Shown piece after piece: positions 29,758 to 38,096 of a stretch of DNA of 38,200 bases. Made by a program: the position numbers and the translations under genes. Each line of letters starts with the position of its first letter. The stretch's first letter is position 1. Below the pieces are notes generated by a model. That model did not search any database, was not told where the DNA came from, and worked only from the letters and a program-made list of their open reading frames with translations. The DNA comes from Ectobacillus sp048976805 (GTDB lineage: Bacteria; Bacillota; Bacilli; Bacillales; Bacillaceae_G): the NCBI GenBank assembly GCA_048976805.1, contig JBHGUR010000114.1, positions 1 through 38,200 of the forward strand. The letters are read 5' to 3'.

Positions 29758-30585
29758 CATATTACCTCCTTTATGTATTAGGGTTTGCAAAAAGCCCTTT
29801 ACTATTGTATCAAACTTTTGCGGTTGTTCCACGTGAATTGCATGGCCAGCGCCAGAAATTTGTACGAACTCGGCATTTGGCAGCAATTCCTTCATCTTTG
29901 ATAGAATATGAAAAAACTTCAAATCATACTCGCCACTGATAAGCAAGACGGGCATCTTAAGTTGGGGCATCCTGTCCCACCAGGACGGCTGCCTCCCCGT
30001 TCCCATGCCCCTTAAGCTATGCGCAAGGCCGCGCGGATTGTTTCGCATCCGCTGCCGTTGCAGCGCTTCCCGCACCGTTTGGGGCAGCTGTTTTTGCGAA
30101 GCAAACAGCGGGATATTTTCCCATCTTTCTATAAAAGCGGCAATGCCGTTTTTCTCTATAAAAGAAGCCAGTTCATTATCTTGTCCCATTCGTGCCGCGC
30201 GCTCTTCTTCAGAATCGAGGCCTGGCGTACAATTCTCAAGCAACAGCGACCGAACCCGCCTTGGATATAAACAAGCAAAGGCAATAGCTGCACGTCCGCC
30301 CATAGAATAACCGAGCACGTGCGCTTTTTCAATCGCCAAATAATCCAAGAGCGCGGCAAGGTCGGCCGCAGTTTGCTCAATCATGTAGCGGTCCGCATCG
30401 CTCGGGCTGTCCGTCTCGCCATGGCCAAGCAAGTCAACGGCAATTACCCGAAATGTTCGGCTCCACGACGGCACAAAGCTGCGCCACGTTTCCTTGCTTC
30501 CGGTAAACCCATGCAGCAACAAAAGCGGTTCTCCGCTTCCCGCTGCTTCATAGGCATACGTTACACCATTTATATTAACCTTCAT
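28939..30585 (-). CDS. menH: MenH read in frame into MenB (fusion frame)
   Basis: 548 residues in one open frame. Residues 1-270 are the alpha/beta-hydrolase MenH, which removes pyruvate from SEPHCHC to give SHCHC: HGFTGS near residue 25, nucleophile S94 (GYSMGG), D221 and H248 (GAGHAIH). Residues 277-548 are a complete MenB. The join (QTLIHKGGNMMTREW) is simply the translated ribosome site of menB, so no linker domain exists. Removing one base of the GGG at 29781-29783 would restore a TAA stop at 29778-29780. It may thus be a recent one-base insertion, a natural fusion or a sequencing error. The menH start overlaps menD by 11 bases. Confidence 0.8.
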   Translation of the reverse strand: MKVNINGVTYAYEAAGSGEPLLLLHGFTGSKETWRSFVPSWSRTFRVIAVDLLGHGETDSPSDADRYMIEQTAADLAALLDYLAIEKAHVLGYSMGGRAAIAFACLYPRRVRSLLLENCTPGLDSEEERAARMGQDNELASFIEKNGIAAFIERWENIPLFASQKQLPQTVREALQRQRMRNNPRGLAHSLRGMGTGRQPSWWDRMPQLKMPVLLISGEYDLKFFHILSKMKELLPNAEFVQISGAGHAIHVEQPQKFDTIVKGFLQTLIHKGGNMMTREWIPAGKYEDIIYSTYNGIAKISINRPEVHNAFRPKTVMELIDAFARARDDKDIGVIILTGEGGRAFCSGGDQKVRGHGGYVGEDEIPRLNVLDLQRLIRVIPKPVIAAVAGYAIGGGHVLHVVCDLTIAAENAVFGQTGPKVGSFDGGYGAGYLARIIGHKKAREIWYLCRQYGAQEALEMGLVNKVVPLEQLEDEAVQWAEEILAKSPMAIRFLKAAFNADTDGLAGIQQLAGDATLLYYTTDEAKEGRDAFKEKRTPDFKQFPRFP

Positions 30586-32335
30586 ATTCCGCTACCTTAT
30601 CTGTTACATCCTTGGAGACAGAAGCCCAAAGCTCGCGGTGCATGCGTAAATTCGACTCACGGTCCGTCCTAACTTCAATCACATGCAAGCCTTTTCCATC
30701 GAGTCCGGCTTTCACGTCCCTGCGAAAATGCTCCCACGTCTTAGGGCGGTTAAATGTGCCTTCATACATTTTGACAACATGCTCATAATCAAGCCCTAAC
30801 GGCGTTCCAAACAGCATTTCAAAATGCTTCTTCTCTCCGTACTGCGGCAGGAAGGAGAAAATACCGCCGCCATCGTTATTCACAACAACAATCGTCGCAT
30901 CAAGCCCGTGAAGCTTTGCGGCAAGCAATCCGTTTAAATCGTGGTAAAAGGATAAATCTCCAATAACGAGCACAAGTGGCGATTTCTCGGTGCTCACGCC
31001 AAGAGCCGTCGAAATAATCCCGTCTATCCCGTTCACACCGCGATTGGCCATTACCGCAATATTTTTATCATTATTAAAGAAAAACGTATCCGCATCGCGA
31101 ACGGGCATGCTATTGCCTACAAACAGTACGGACTTTTCAGGCATGAGCTGCATCAGCTCCGTAATTACCCTTCCTTCAAATAGCTCTTCGTACAATTCCA
31201 TTTTATAGAGCTGTTTTCTAGTGAACTCATTAATCCCTACCCAAGAACGTAGCCAGTCCGTCTCCTTCTTAAATGTTGCATTGGCTGCTAACATCTCACA
31301 AAACAAAGCTTCTTCCGCGTAAATCATATGGGACGCGGCAAGAGCAGGATCACGCCAGCCCCCTGCTTCATCAACTGTAATTTGCAGCGCAGCCGTTTGC
31401 CTTTGAATGTATTGCGCCAGCGCTTTAGAGACAGGCATCGCCCCAAAACGGATAATTACCTCAGGCTTCCATTTTTCTTTAAGCGCTTCATTGCGTAAAA
31501 ATGTATCGTAACAATCTACAATTTGTCCTTTATCATGTGCGCCGCTGCGCAGTTTTGAAAGCGGATCAGCAAGTATCGGATATTGCAACGCTTTTGCAAG
31601 CTTTACAACAGCTTCGGCAAACGCTTCGTCCTCCTGATCGCCGCATACGATAAGGCCTTTTTCAAAAGCGGACAGCTGTTGCGCCAGAGATTGCACGTAC
31701 TCCTCTGAAATTTGGCGGCTTCCTATTTGCACCGCCGTATATTGTTCTGCCCTATTTAAACAGCCCTTCTCCCATATACGCGCAAGAGAAAAATCCGGGA
31801 CAAGCGGTTCACGCAGCGGAAAATTCAAATGCACCGGCCCCTGCGGCGCATCAAGCGCGATAGCTGTAGCCCGGGCTGCTGTGGCCCGAACATAACGGCA
31901 CATCGCTTCCGCTGCTTCAGGAAGAGCCATCTCGATGAATTCCTTTGCAAAAGAGCCGAATAAGCCAAGCTGATTCATCGCTTGCGGCGCTCCAATATCC
32001 CGCAGCTCATGAGGACGATCCGCCGTTAGCACAAGAAGCGGCACGCGCGAATGAAACGCCTCGCTTACTGCCGGCATATAGTTAGCGGCCGCCGTTCCAG
32101 ACGTACAAAGAAGAGCCACCGGCCGCCTCTTTGCTTTAGCAATGCCAAGCGCAAAAAAAGCGGCAGAGCGCTCATCGACATGCAAATATGTCCGAATTTT
32201 CGTATGCTCAGCCATTAACAAAGCAAGCGGTGTGGAACGGGAGCCGGGGCTAATGACGACATCCCGTACATGAAGGCGGGCAAGTTCGTCCACAAAAGCC
32301 CCCAAGTAATAAGTTAATGCTTCAGTATGACTCAT
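30575..32335 (-). CDS. menD: 2-Succinyl-5-enolpyruvyl-6-hydroxy-3-cyclohexene-1-carboxylate synthase MenD
   Basis: 586 residues, thiamine-diphosphate enzyme. It joins isochorismate and 2-oxoglutarate in the first committed step of menaquinone synthesis. SPGSRSTPLALLM is the N-terminal family motif, and GDLSFYHDLNGLL with VVVNNDGGGIFSFLPQ is the TPP/metal-binding region (GDLS...NN). The ATG overlaps the menF stop by 4 bases, and the end overlaps menH by 11. Confidence 0.95.
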   Translation of the reverse strand: MSHTEALTYYLGAFVDELARLHVRDVVISPGSRSTPLALLMAEHTKIRTYLHVDERSAAFFALGIAKAKRRPVALLCTSGTAAANYMPAVSEAFHSRVPLLVLTADRPHELRDIGAPQAMNQLGLFGSFAKEFIEMALPEAAEAMCRYVRATAARATAIALDAPQGPVHLNFPLREPLVPDFSLARIWEKGCLNRAEQYTAVQIGSRQISEEYVQSLAQQLSAFEKGLIVCGDQEDEAFAEAVVKLAKALQYPILADPLSKLRSGAHDKGQIVDCYDTFLRNEALKEKWKPEVIIRFGAMPVSKALAQYIQRQTAALQITVDEAGGWRDPALAASHMIYAEEALFCEMLAANATFKKETDWLRSWVGINEFTRKQLYKMELYEELFEGRVITELMQLMPEKSVLFVGNSMPVRDADTFFFNNDKNIAVMANRGVNGIDGIISTALGVSTEKSPLVLVIGDLSFYHDLNGLLAAKLHGLDATIVVVNNDGGGIFSFLPQYGEKKHFEMLFGTPLGLDYEHVVKMYEGTFNRPKTWEHFRRDVKAGLDGKGLHVIEVRTDRESNLRMHRELWASVSKDVTDKVAEYEG

Positions 32336-33720
32336 TTCGTAGCTCCTCCCAATGCGGATAGCATAGGTTTAAATTTTATTTTCGTTTCTTCATACTCCAA
32401 TTGCGGCTTAGAATCTTCAACAATTCCGCAGCCGGCAAACAAAGAAATACGGTTGTCTTTAACTAAGCCGGAGCGTATTCCAACAGCAAATTCCCCGTTC
32501 CCTTCATAATCAAGCCAGCCAATTGGCCCTGCATATAGCCCGCGATCAAGCAGCTCATATTCCCGGATAAGCGATAGTGCTTCCGCACGCGGCGTACCGC
32601 CAAGCGCCGGAGTCGGATGGAGCTTTTCTACCATTGTCAATAAGTCGCTATCTCCCTTGCCATCAACCGGTGTATAGAGATGAATCAAATTTTTCGTTTT
32701 CATGAGCCCCGGCTTATAGGGAATGTTTACTTGCTCGCATATACTTTCCATCACTTCGCGAATCATTTCTACAACATAGCCGTGCTCAACAAGATTTTTC
32801 TTATCATGAAGAAGCTCTTGCCCTTTTCGTTCATCTTCTTCCTCTGTATCGCCGCGGCCAATGGAGCCCGCTAAGCACATTGAAGTAAACGAATCCTTTT
32901 CTTTACGAATCAACCGTTCCGGTGTTGCACCGAGAAAACACGAACCGTTATAATCGAGCGCAAACACATAGCAATCCGGCTGTCCGATGCGAAGCGCCTC
33001 CAGTATGCCGGCAGAGTCAACCGCTTTGTCAGCAACGAGCTGCAGTTCACGCGCTAATACAACTTTCTGAACGCTTCCCCGCTGCATTTCTGTTTGAACG
33101 GCTTCAATGGATTTCATCCATGCTTCCGGCTCTACCTCATATTCCTTTACAAGCGCGGCCTCTTGCTCTTTTAACGGCTGCTTGCTGCATTCCAATAGCT
33201 TACGCTCGGCATGCGCAAGCCATTTATATACATGCTCGGCATTGTCGCCTTTTTTTACAAGCTGGTTCACCGTTAGCCATGCTTCTCCTTCCTTTAAAGT
33301 AAGCATAAAGCAAGGAAGCCATAATACCGTATCCGAAAACCCCTCCCAAAGCGCCGTTTTTTTCTTTAATGGATCAAAGGAAAAGCCGCCAAACAAGAGC
33401 GGACCTGTGCCGATTTCATAATGCGGACGGGTTACCACCATTTTATCCAGCAACTCATTCCAGCGATTATAAGCGTTTTGAAAGCGCTTTTCAGAGGGAT
33501 TTGCTATAGTAAAAACAGACCCGACTCCCGCCAAAATCACGCGTTGCTCCGGATCCGACCAATAAAACCGCTCCTTATAGCCAAGCTGTTTGCCTGCCGC
33601 GTAAAAAAGCAGGGGATCTATCCAATCTACTTTTTTTACAGCGCTTACGATTGTTTCCGTATTTGCTTCAACAGCAGTAAGGAGCGATTGCTGCAGTCCT
33701 TGTTGCTCAGTTCGAATCAC
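32332..33720 (-). CDS. menF: Isochorismate synthase MenF
   Basis: 462 residues, chorismate-binding family. It converts chorismate to isochorismate. The C-terminal catalytic domain carries SIGRGDTEEEDE, KNLIHLYTPVDGKGD and HPTPALGGTPRAEAL. The start is GTG at 33720, six bases after AGGGGGAG; the longer frame to 33801 lacks a ribosome site and covers the promoter. First gene of the men operon, divergent from menA. Confidence 0.92.
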   Translation of the reverse strand: MIRTEQQGLQQSLLTAVEANTETIVSAVKKVDWIDPLLFYAAGKQLGYKERFYWSDPEQRVILAGVGSVFTIANPSEKRFQNAYNRWNELLDKMVVTRPHYEIGTGPLLFGGFSFDPLKKKTALWEGFSDTVLWLPCFMLTLKEGEAWLTVNQLVKKGDNAEHVYKWLAHAERKLLECSKQPLKEQEAALVKEYEVEPEAWMKSIEAVQTEMQRGSVQKVVLARELQLVADKAVDSAGILEALRIGQPDCYVFALDYNGSCFLGATPERLIRKEKDSFTSMCLAGSIGRGDTEEEDERKGQELLHDKKNLVEHGYVVEMIREVMESICEQVNIPYKPGLMKTKNLIHLYTPVDGKGDSDLLTMVEKLHPTPALGGTPRAEALSLIREYELLDRGLYAGPIGWLDYEGNGEFAVGIRSGLVKDNRISLFAGCGIVEDSKPQLEYEETKIKFKPMLSALGGATK

Positions 33721-33771
33721 CCGTGTCTCCCCCTTACTTGGGCGAAAGTAGTCAAAATTACCCTTGATTTT

Positions 33772-33801
33772 AAGATACAACGCATATAAAACCCGTGTCA
33801 A
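33772..33801 (-). promoter_or_regulatory. men operon promoter (menF)
   Basis: On the minus strand a perfect TTGACA (33796-33801) and TATCTT (33772-33777) are separated by 18 bp, about 50 bases before the GTG start. Confidence 0.6.
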
Positions 33802-33849
33802 TGTTTAGCATTTTTGTGAAATTTACAGTGCATTCCTAAAAAATAAGCA

Positions 33850-33878
33850 TTGACACTATATGTTGCTTTTCCTACACT
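33850..33878 (+). promoter_or_regulatory. menA promoter
   Basis: A perfect TTGACA (33850-33855) and TACACT (33873-33878) with a 17-bp spacer lie 35 bases before the menA start. The -35 regions of menA and menF lie in an inverted GTGTCAATG / CATTGACAC pair. Confidence 0.7.
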
Positions 33879-33912
33879 TAAGTGTGTACTTTATGTGAAC
33901 AGGAGGATTCAT

Positions 33913-34866
33913 ATGCAAACGAAACTAAACGCGAATTCCTCTTTTGCAGAACTTAAGACAAAACAGCCAAAGCGCTGGCATGTTTGGTGGAACTTGCTTC
34001 GTCCTCATACATTAACAGCCGCTTTTGTTCCGGTTTTTATCGGGACAGCTTATGCGCTGCAAGTAGAGGGCTTACAAAAACTTGATTTTTCTCTTTTCAT
34101 TATGATGCTTCTTGCCAGCATTCTCATACAAGCGGCAACGAATATGTTTAACGAATACTTTGACTACAAGCGCGGTCTTGATCATGAAGGCTCGGTTGGC
34201 ATCGGCGGCGCAATTGTAAGGGAAGGCGTTCATCCGAAAACGGTACTATACTTGGCATTCGGCTTTTTTGGCATCGCACTCTTGCTTGGTGTGTATATTT
34301 GCATGAATTCAAGCTGGTGGCTCGCGCTGGTCGGCCTTATTAGCATGCTGGTCGCCTATCTCTACACCGGCGGCCCGATTCCTATTGCATATACACCATT
34401 TGGGGAACTTGCTGCCGGACTGTTTATGGGTGTTATTATTATTGCGATTTCTTTCTTTATTCAAACGGGAGCAGTAACATCTGAAATTATTATGTTATCT
34501 GTCCCTACTTCAATACTAATCGGAGCCATTTTATTGGCAAATAACATTCGCGACCTTGATGGCGATAAAGAAAACGGGCGTAAAACGTTAGCTATTCTTG
34601 TCGGACGCAAAAATGCGGTCCGTATATTGGCAGGAATGTTTATCGTATCCTATTTGTGGACTGCTGCGCTTGTTATGGCCGGAATTGCCTCTTTATGGAT
34701 GTGTATTGTGCTGCTTAGCATGCCAAAAGCGGTTTTGGCAGTGAAAGGCTTTATCGGAAAAACAGCCCCGATAGAAATGATGCCAGCTATGGTTGCAACT
34801 GCCAAAACAAACACGGTTTTTGGATTTTTATTTGCTCTCGGTTTATTGCTGAATTACATTTTTTAA
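33913..34866 (+). CDS. menA: 1,4-Dihydroxy-2-naphthoate polyprenyltransferase MenA
   Basis: 317 residues, UbiA family, about eight or nine membrane segments. It attaches the prenyl tail to form demethylmenaquinone. The two aspartate-rich sites are NEYFDYKRG (after ATNMF) and NNIRDLDGDKENGRKT, both intact. The start at 33913 follows AGGAGG by 7 bases; a longer frame to 33850 overlaps the promoter. Divergent from the other men genes. Confidence 0.94.
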   Translation: MQTKLNANSSFAELKTKQPKRWHVWWNLLRPHTLTAAFVPVFIGTAYALQVEGLQKLDFSLFIMMLLASILIQAATNMFNEYFDYKRGLDHEGSVGIGGAIVREGVHPKTVLYLAFGFFGIALLLGVYICMNSSWWLALVGLISMLVAYLYTGGPIPIAYTPFGELAAGLFMGVIIIAISFFIQTGAVTSEIIMLSVPTSILIGAILLANNIRDLDGDKENGRKTLAILVGRKNAVRILAGMFIVSYLWTAALVMAGIASLWMCIVLLSMPKAVLAVKGFIGKTAPIEMMPAMVATAKTNTVFGFLFALGLLLNYIF

Positions 34867-35003
34867 AACGCGGCCTCAGCTGCGTTTTTTTTTGTTTTCA
34901 GCTACAGCAAGAACACTTCCAGAAGTTTTTCTTCTTATATTTTCAGGCAAGTTGCCTATACTACTAGGAGAAATTACAACCTTGGAAATGGAAGGTGGAT
35001 GCA

Positions 35004-35735
35004 ATGCTTACACCGCAGCAATTACAAAAATGCAAAGACATGCTATTGCATGAAAAACAAGAGCTGGAAAACAGCATTCAAAAACGGGAAGAATACGACC
35101 GCGCTTCCGAACTCGAATCTGTAGGAGAGCTGTCCATGTACGACAACCACCCGGGCGATATGGCAACAGAAACGTATGAACGCGAAAAAGATCTTGGCCT
35201 TTTAGAATTCATGCATAAACAGCTTGATGATGTGAATCATGCACTAGAGCGCATCGAAAATGGACAGTACGGGATTTGCGAGGTTTCCGGAAAGGAAATT
35301 CCGTTCGAGCGGCTTGAGGCGATGCCAACAGCGACAACGCTTGTAGAGTACGCCCATAACAAGCTTATGATGGGCGCCCGCCCCATAGAGGAAGAGCTCA
35401 CCCATCCGCCATTTGGCAAATATGACATGGACAGCGGTGTCGGATACGATGCTGAGGATGCTTGGCAGGATGTAGCCAATTACGGCACATCCGAAACTCC
35501 ATCTGACCTTGAAAGAAGGGACTCTAAACATTACAACAGCATGTATGTCGATAGCGAAGAGCCAAAAGGCTATGTTGAGAACTTTGAAAACTTCATTGGG
35601 ACAGATATATACGGAAAAAACCCGCAAGTATACCCTGGGGATGATCATGAAGAATATGAAGATATGCTTGATGATTACACAGAGCGGGCTTTTACAGGGG
35701 ATTTATCGGAAAACGACTACTACCCACGGCAATAA
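35004..35735 (+). CDS. yteA: DksA/TraR-type protein YteA
   Basis: 243 residues. The N-terminal half is a coiled-coil pair (LQKCKDMLLHEKQELENSIQ and KDLGLLEFMHKQLDDVNHAL), followed by the zinc-finger-like block YGICEVSGKEIPFERLEAMPTATTLVEYA. Only one of the four usual cysteines remains (C in GICEVSG), so zinc binding is unlikely. The acidic C-terminal tail is typical of the Bacillus YteA group. ATG at 35004 follows AAGGTGG; a GTG at 34995 is in frame. Role unknown, possibly sporulation or stress. The stop codon is the first base triplet of a dispersed repeat. Confidence 0.82.
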   Translation: MLTPQQLQKCKDMLLHEKQELENSIQKREEYDRASELESVGELSMYDNHPGDMATETYEREKDLGLLEFMHKQLDDVNHALERIENGQYGICEVSGKEIPFERLEAMPTATTLVEYAHNKLMMGARPIEEELTHPPFGKYDMDSGVGYDAEDAWQDVANYGTSETPSDLERRDSKHYNSMYVDSEEPKGYVENFENFIGTDIYGKNPQVYPGDDHEEYEDMLDDYTERAFTGDLSENDYYPRQ

Positions 35736-35762
35736 GAAAAGCGGAGCCGGCTCGTTCAATCA
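35733..35762 (+). repeat. Dispersed repeat family B, copy 4 (short) at the yteA stop
   Basis: TAAGAAAAGCGGAGCCGGCT begins with the yteA stop codon and matches copies 1-3 for about 25 bases before diverging. Confidence 0.55.
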
Positions 35763-35775
35763 ACACTTTTTCCGA

Positions 35776-35812
35776 ACTAAAAAGAGCATTCCACAATTAG
35801 CGGAATGCTCTA
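35776..35812 (-). terminator. Cold-shock gene terminator
   Basis: An AGAGCATTCC / GGAATGCTCT stem, followed on the minus strand by TTTTTAG. It also faces yteA and may serve both. Confidence 0.8.
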
Positions 35813-35820
35813 TTATCTAC

Positions 35821-36021
35821 TTACTTCTTAACTACGTTAGCAGCTTGAGGACCGCGGTTTCCTTCAACGATTTCGAAAGAAACTTCTTGGCCTTCTTCTA
35901 ATGTTTTGAAGCCTTCGCCTTGGATTGCGGAGAAATGTACGAATACATCATTTCCGTCTTCTGCTTGGATAAATCCGTATCCTTTTTCGCTGTTAAACCA
36001 TTTTACTTTACCAACTTGCAT
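35821..36021 (-). CDS. cspD: Cold-shock protein (CspD-like)
   Basis: 66 residues, a single cold-shock domain that binds single-stranded RNA/DNA. RNP1 is KGYGFI (13-18) and RNP2 is VFVHFS (26-31). The sequence KVKWFNSEKGYGFIQ and the end EVSFEIVEGNRGPQAANVV fit CspD of Bacillus best, though close paralogues cannot be excluded. TAGGAGG lies 6 bases before the ATG. The 300-bp gap upstream (36022-36321) holds a short leader and no recognisable extra gene. Confidence 0.9.
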   Translation of the reverse strand: MQVGKVKWFNSEKGYGFIQAEDGNDVFVHFSAIQGEGFKTLEEGQEVSFEIVEGNRGPQAANVVKK

Positions 36022-36321
36022 TGTCTTACCTCCTAATATTAAAAAAAAAGTGAAACTAATTGCTCTACATATGAATGAGGATAATCAAGGAGTGGATCTA
36101 TCTCAAGCATTTGCGAAGCATGAAAGACCTGCCTTATTTCCGTACCACAATATGCAGCTCATTAGTTACCTTACTATACCATAAAAATAACATATCCGTC
36201 AAACGGTAGCATCAGCTTTCTTTTAAGTTTACGAAATATTTCATTTCTTCTACACAATCTTTCCGCTACAATAAAGCTATACATATTTTCTATATGCAAC
36301 ATAAACAATGAGGTGAACACA

Positions 36322-37101
36322 ATGAGAGCACATGAAATTGAATATCAGCTATACGGGGACGATATGCAGTTTGTAGAAATTGAACTCGACCCGGGTGAAA
36401 GCGTCATGGCGGAGGCCGGCGCCATGATGATGATGGAAGATGGAATCGAAATGGAAACAATCTTCGGGGACGGCTCCCAGCAAAAAGGGCTGCTAGGTAA
36501 ACTTATCGGCGCCGGAAAACGGATGGTCACAGGAGAAAGTTTATTTATGACCGTCTTTACAAACAATGGCCATGACAAACGCCACGTTTCCTTTGCAGCC
36601 TCTTATCCAGGAAAAATTATTCCAGTCGACCTGCGCCAATACGGCGAAAAAATCATTTGCCAAAAGGATGCTTTCCTTTGCGCTGCAAAAGGGGTTGCTG
36701 TCGGTATCGAATTTACGAAAAAACTAGGCTCTGGCTTCTTCGGGGGAGAGGGCTTCATTATGCAAAAACTAGAAGGCGACGGGCTTGCCTTTATGCATGC
36801 CGGCGGCACAGTTTACAAACGCGACTTAAAGCCCGGCGAAAAGCTGCGCATTGATACAGGCTGTCTAGTCGCTATGACAAAAGACGTAAATTACGATATT
36901 CAATTTGTCGGCAACGTGAAAACTGCTTTATTTGGCGGTGAAGGCCTATTCTTCGCAACATTGGAAGGGCCGGGTACAGTCTGGATTCAATCCTTAACGC
37001 TCAGCCGCCTCGCACAACGCATTGCCGGAGCGGCCGGAGTAAAATCTGAAGAAGGCAGTGTTCTCGGCGGAATCGGCCGTATACTTGACGGAATGGAATA
37101 A
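36322..37101 (+). CDS. TIGR00266/AIM24-family protein
   Basis: 259 residues, beta-rich. Visible family marks are the ELDPGESVMAEAGAMMMMEDGIEMET N-terminus (split here: ELDPGESVMAEAGAMM), the GLLGKLIGAGKRMVTGESLFM block, and several G-E-G turns (GGEGFIMQKLEGDG, GGEGLFFATLEGPG). Members are widespread in bacteria and resemble mitochondrial AIM24; the function is unknown. The start at 36322 follows GAGGTG by 6 bases. A hairpin repeat follows the stop codon. Confidence 0.82.
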   Translation: MRAHEIEYQLYGDDMQFVEIELDPGESVMAEAGAMMMMEDGIEMETIFGDGSQQKGLLGKLIGAGKRMVTGESLFMTVFTNNGHDKRHVSFAASYPGKIIPVDLRQYGEKIICQKDAFLCAAKGVAVGIEFTKKLGSGFFGGEGFIMQKLEGDGLAFMHAGGTVYKRDLKPGEKLRIDTGCLVAMTKDVNYDIQFVGNVKTALFGGEGLFFATLEGPGTVWIQSLTLSRLAQRIAGAAGVKSEEGSVLGGIGRILDGME

Positions 37102-37110
37102 GAAGTGTTA

Positions 37111-37160
37111 AAAAGGAGCTGACCGCAAAATGCGCTAGCGTTTTTGGTCAGCCCCTTTTC
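37111..37160. repeat. Palindromic hairpin repeat (family D), copy 2
   Basis: An AAAAGGAGCTGACC...GGTCAGCCCCTTTT hairpin with the same GCAAAATGCG(C/T)TAGCGTTTTT centre as 18856-18899. It sits 10 bases after the stop of the AIM24-like gene and can serve as its terminator. The 37161-37313 stretch beyond it shows no clear signal except the ribosome site of the lipase. Confidence 0.65.
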
Positions 37161-37313
37161 GTATGAAAAAGAAAAAAGATTTTATCCAGCTTCTTCAATT
37201 TATCCTAACACAAAAACTTTCAATGCCCTAGCTACCCTGCTGCCGCATGAATTAAAATCTCCTTTCATATATTGAGTTGATGGCAAACAAATTTCAATAG
37301 GGAGGTCGACTGC

Positions 37314-38042
37314 TTGCTTTCATCTGCAGCTGTTAACAAAAAAGTTGGCTTGCTATTAGCTACATGCTGCGAACTGACATATGAACAATACAAACAAAAT
37401 GGCATATTCCCTATCCCGGATGGATTTCAGTGCGTGCAAGGCTTTCAAGCAAAAGCAGCCGGAACAACAGAATGGTTTGGATTTATTCTAGAATCAGACA
37501 ATACAATCGTTGTTGCATTCCGAGGCACACAATCCGACCCTGACTGGATTGCGGACTCCCTTATTAATCAGCGCCCTTATCCATATACCGCCAACAGCGG
37601 AAATGTACATAGCGGCTTTTTATCTATTTATGAAACGTGCCGCGACTGTATTATGGATGCTCTCTCTCAACTCTCCTCGAAAAAAAACTTGCTCATCACC
37701 GGCCATAGTCTCGGCGGGGCACTCGCAATTTTGCATATGCTTGATGCACGGGTAAATACGTCATTTTCTAGCTATATCCTGTATAACTTCGGCGCCCCAA
37801 AGGTAGGAGACCTTGCGTTTCGCAACTACTACAATTTACAAGCCCCAAAAAGCTTTCGTTTCGTTAACTTATTTGATGTAGTTCCGCTGCTTCCGCCCCA
37901 TAAAGTTAAATTCGACAAAGCAAATCAGGAGTGGGAATATTTTCATGTAAATAACGGCATTACCTTTACTGCAAACCACGGCTCCATCTCCAAAAACCAC
38001 AGTATTGTTACTTATAAAAAAGCTATAGAAACATGGTCTTAA
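37314..38042 (+). CDS. Class 3 lipase-like alpha/beta hydrolase
   Basis: 242 residues. It belongs to the lipase class 3 family: VAFRGTQSDPDWIADS is the lid-proximal motif, nucleophile S132 in ITGHSLGGALA, D188 in NLFDVVPLLPP, and H229 in KNHSIVTY, so the catalytic triad is complete. The start is TTG at 37314 with GGGAGG 8 bases upstream. There is no convincing signal peptide, so it may act inside the cell. The substrate is unknown. It lies next to an insertion element. Confidence 0.85.
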   Translation: MLSSAAVNKKVGLLLATCCELTYEQYKQNGIFPIPDGFQCVQGFQAKAAGTTEWFGFILESDNTIVVAFRGTQSDPDWIADSLINQRPYPYTANSGNVHSGFLSIYETCRDCIMDALSQLSSKKNLLITGHSLGGALAILHMLDARVNTSFSSYILYNFGAPKVGDLAFRNYYNLQAPKSFRFVNLFDVVPLLPPHKVKFDKANQEWEYFHVNNGITFTANHGSISKNHSIVTYKKAIETWS

Positions 38043-38065
38043 AAAGAAAAAGCCTTGGAATGAAG

Positions 38066-38095
38066 TGACCCCTAAAAGTTAGACACGGTTATTTT
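38066..38095. repeat. Terminal inverted repeat of an IS3-family element
   Basis: TGACCCCTAAAAGTTAGACAC is a typical IS3-family terminus (TGACCCC...). It lies just beyond the transposase stop codon, so the element's end is near 38066. Confidence 0.65.
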
Positions 38096-38096
38096 G

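Noticed and set aside
35906..36184. Open frame of 92 codons on the plus strand
   Set aside because: It is antisense to the cold-shock gene over its first half and has no ribosome site or recognisable motif.
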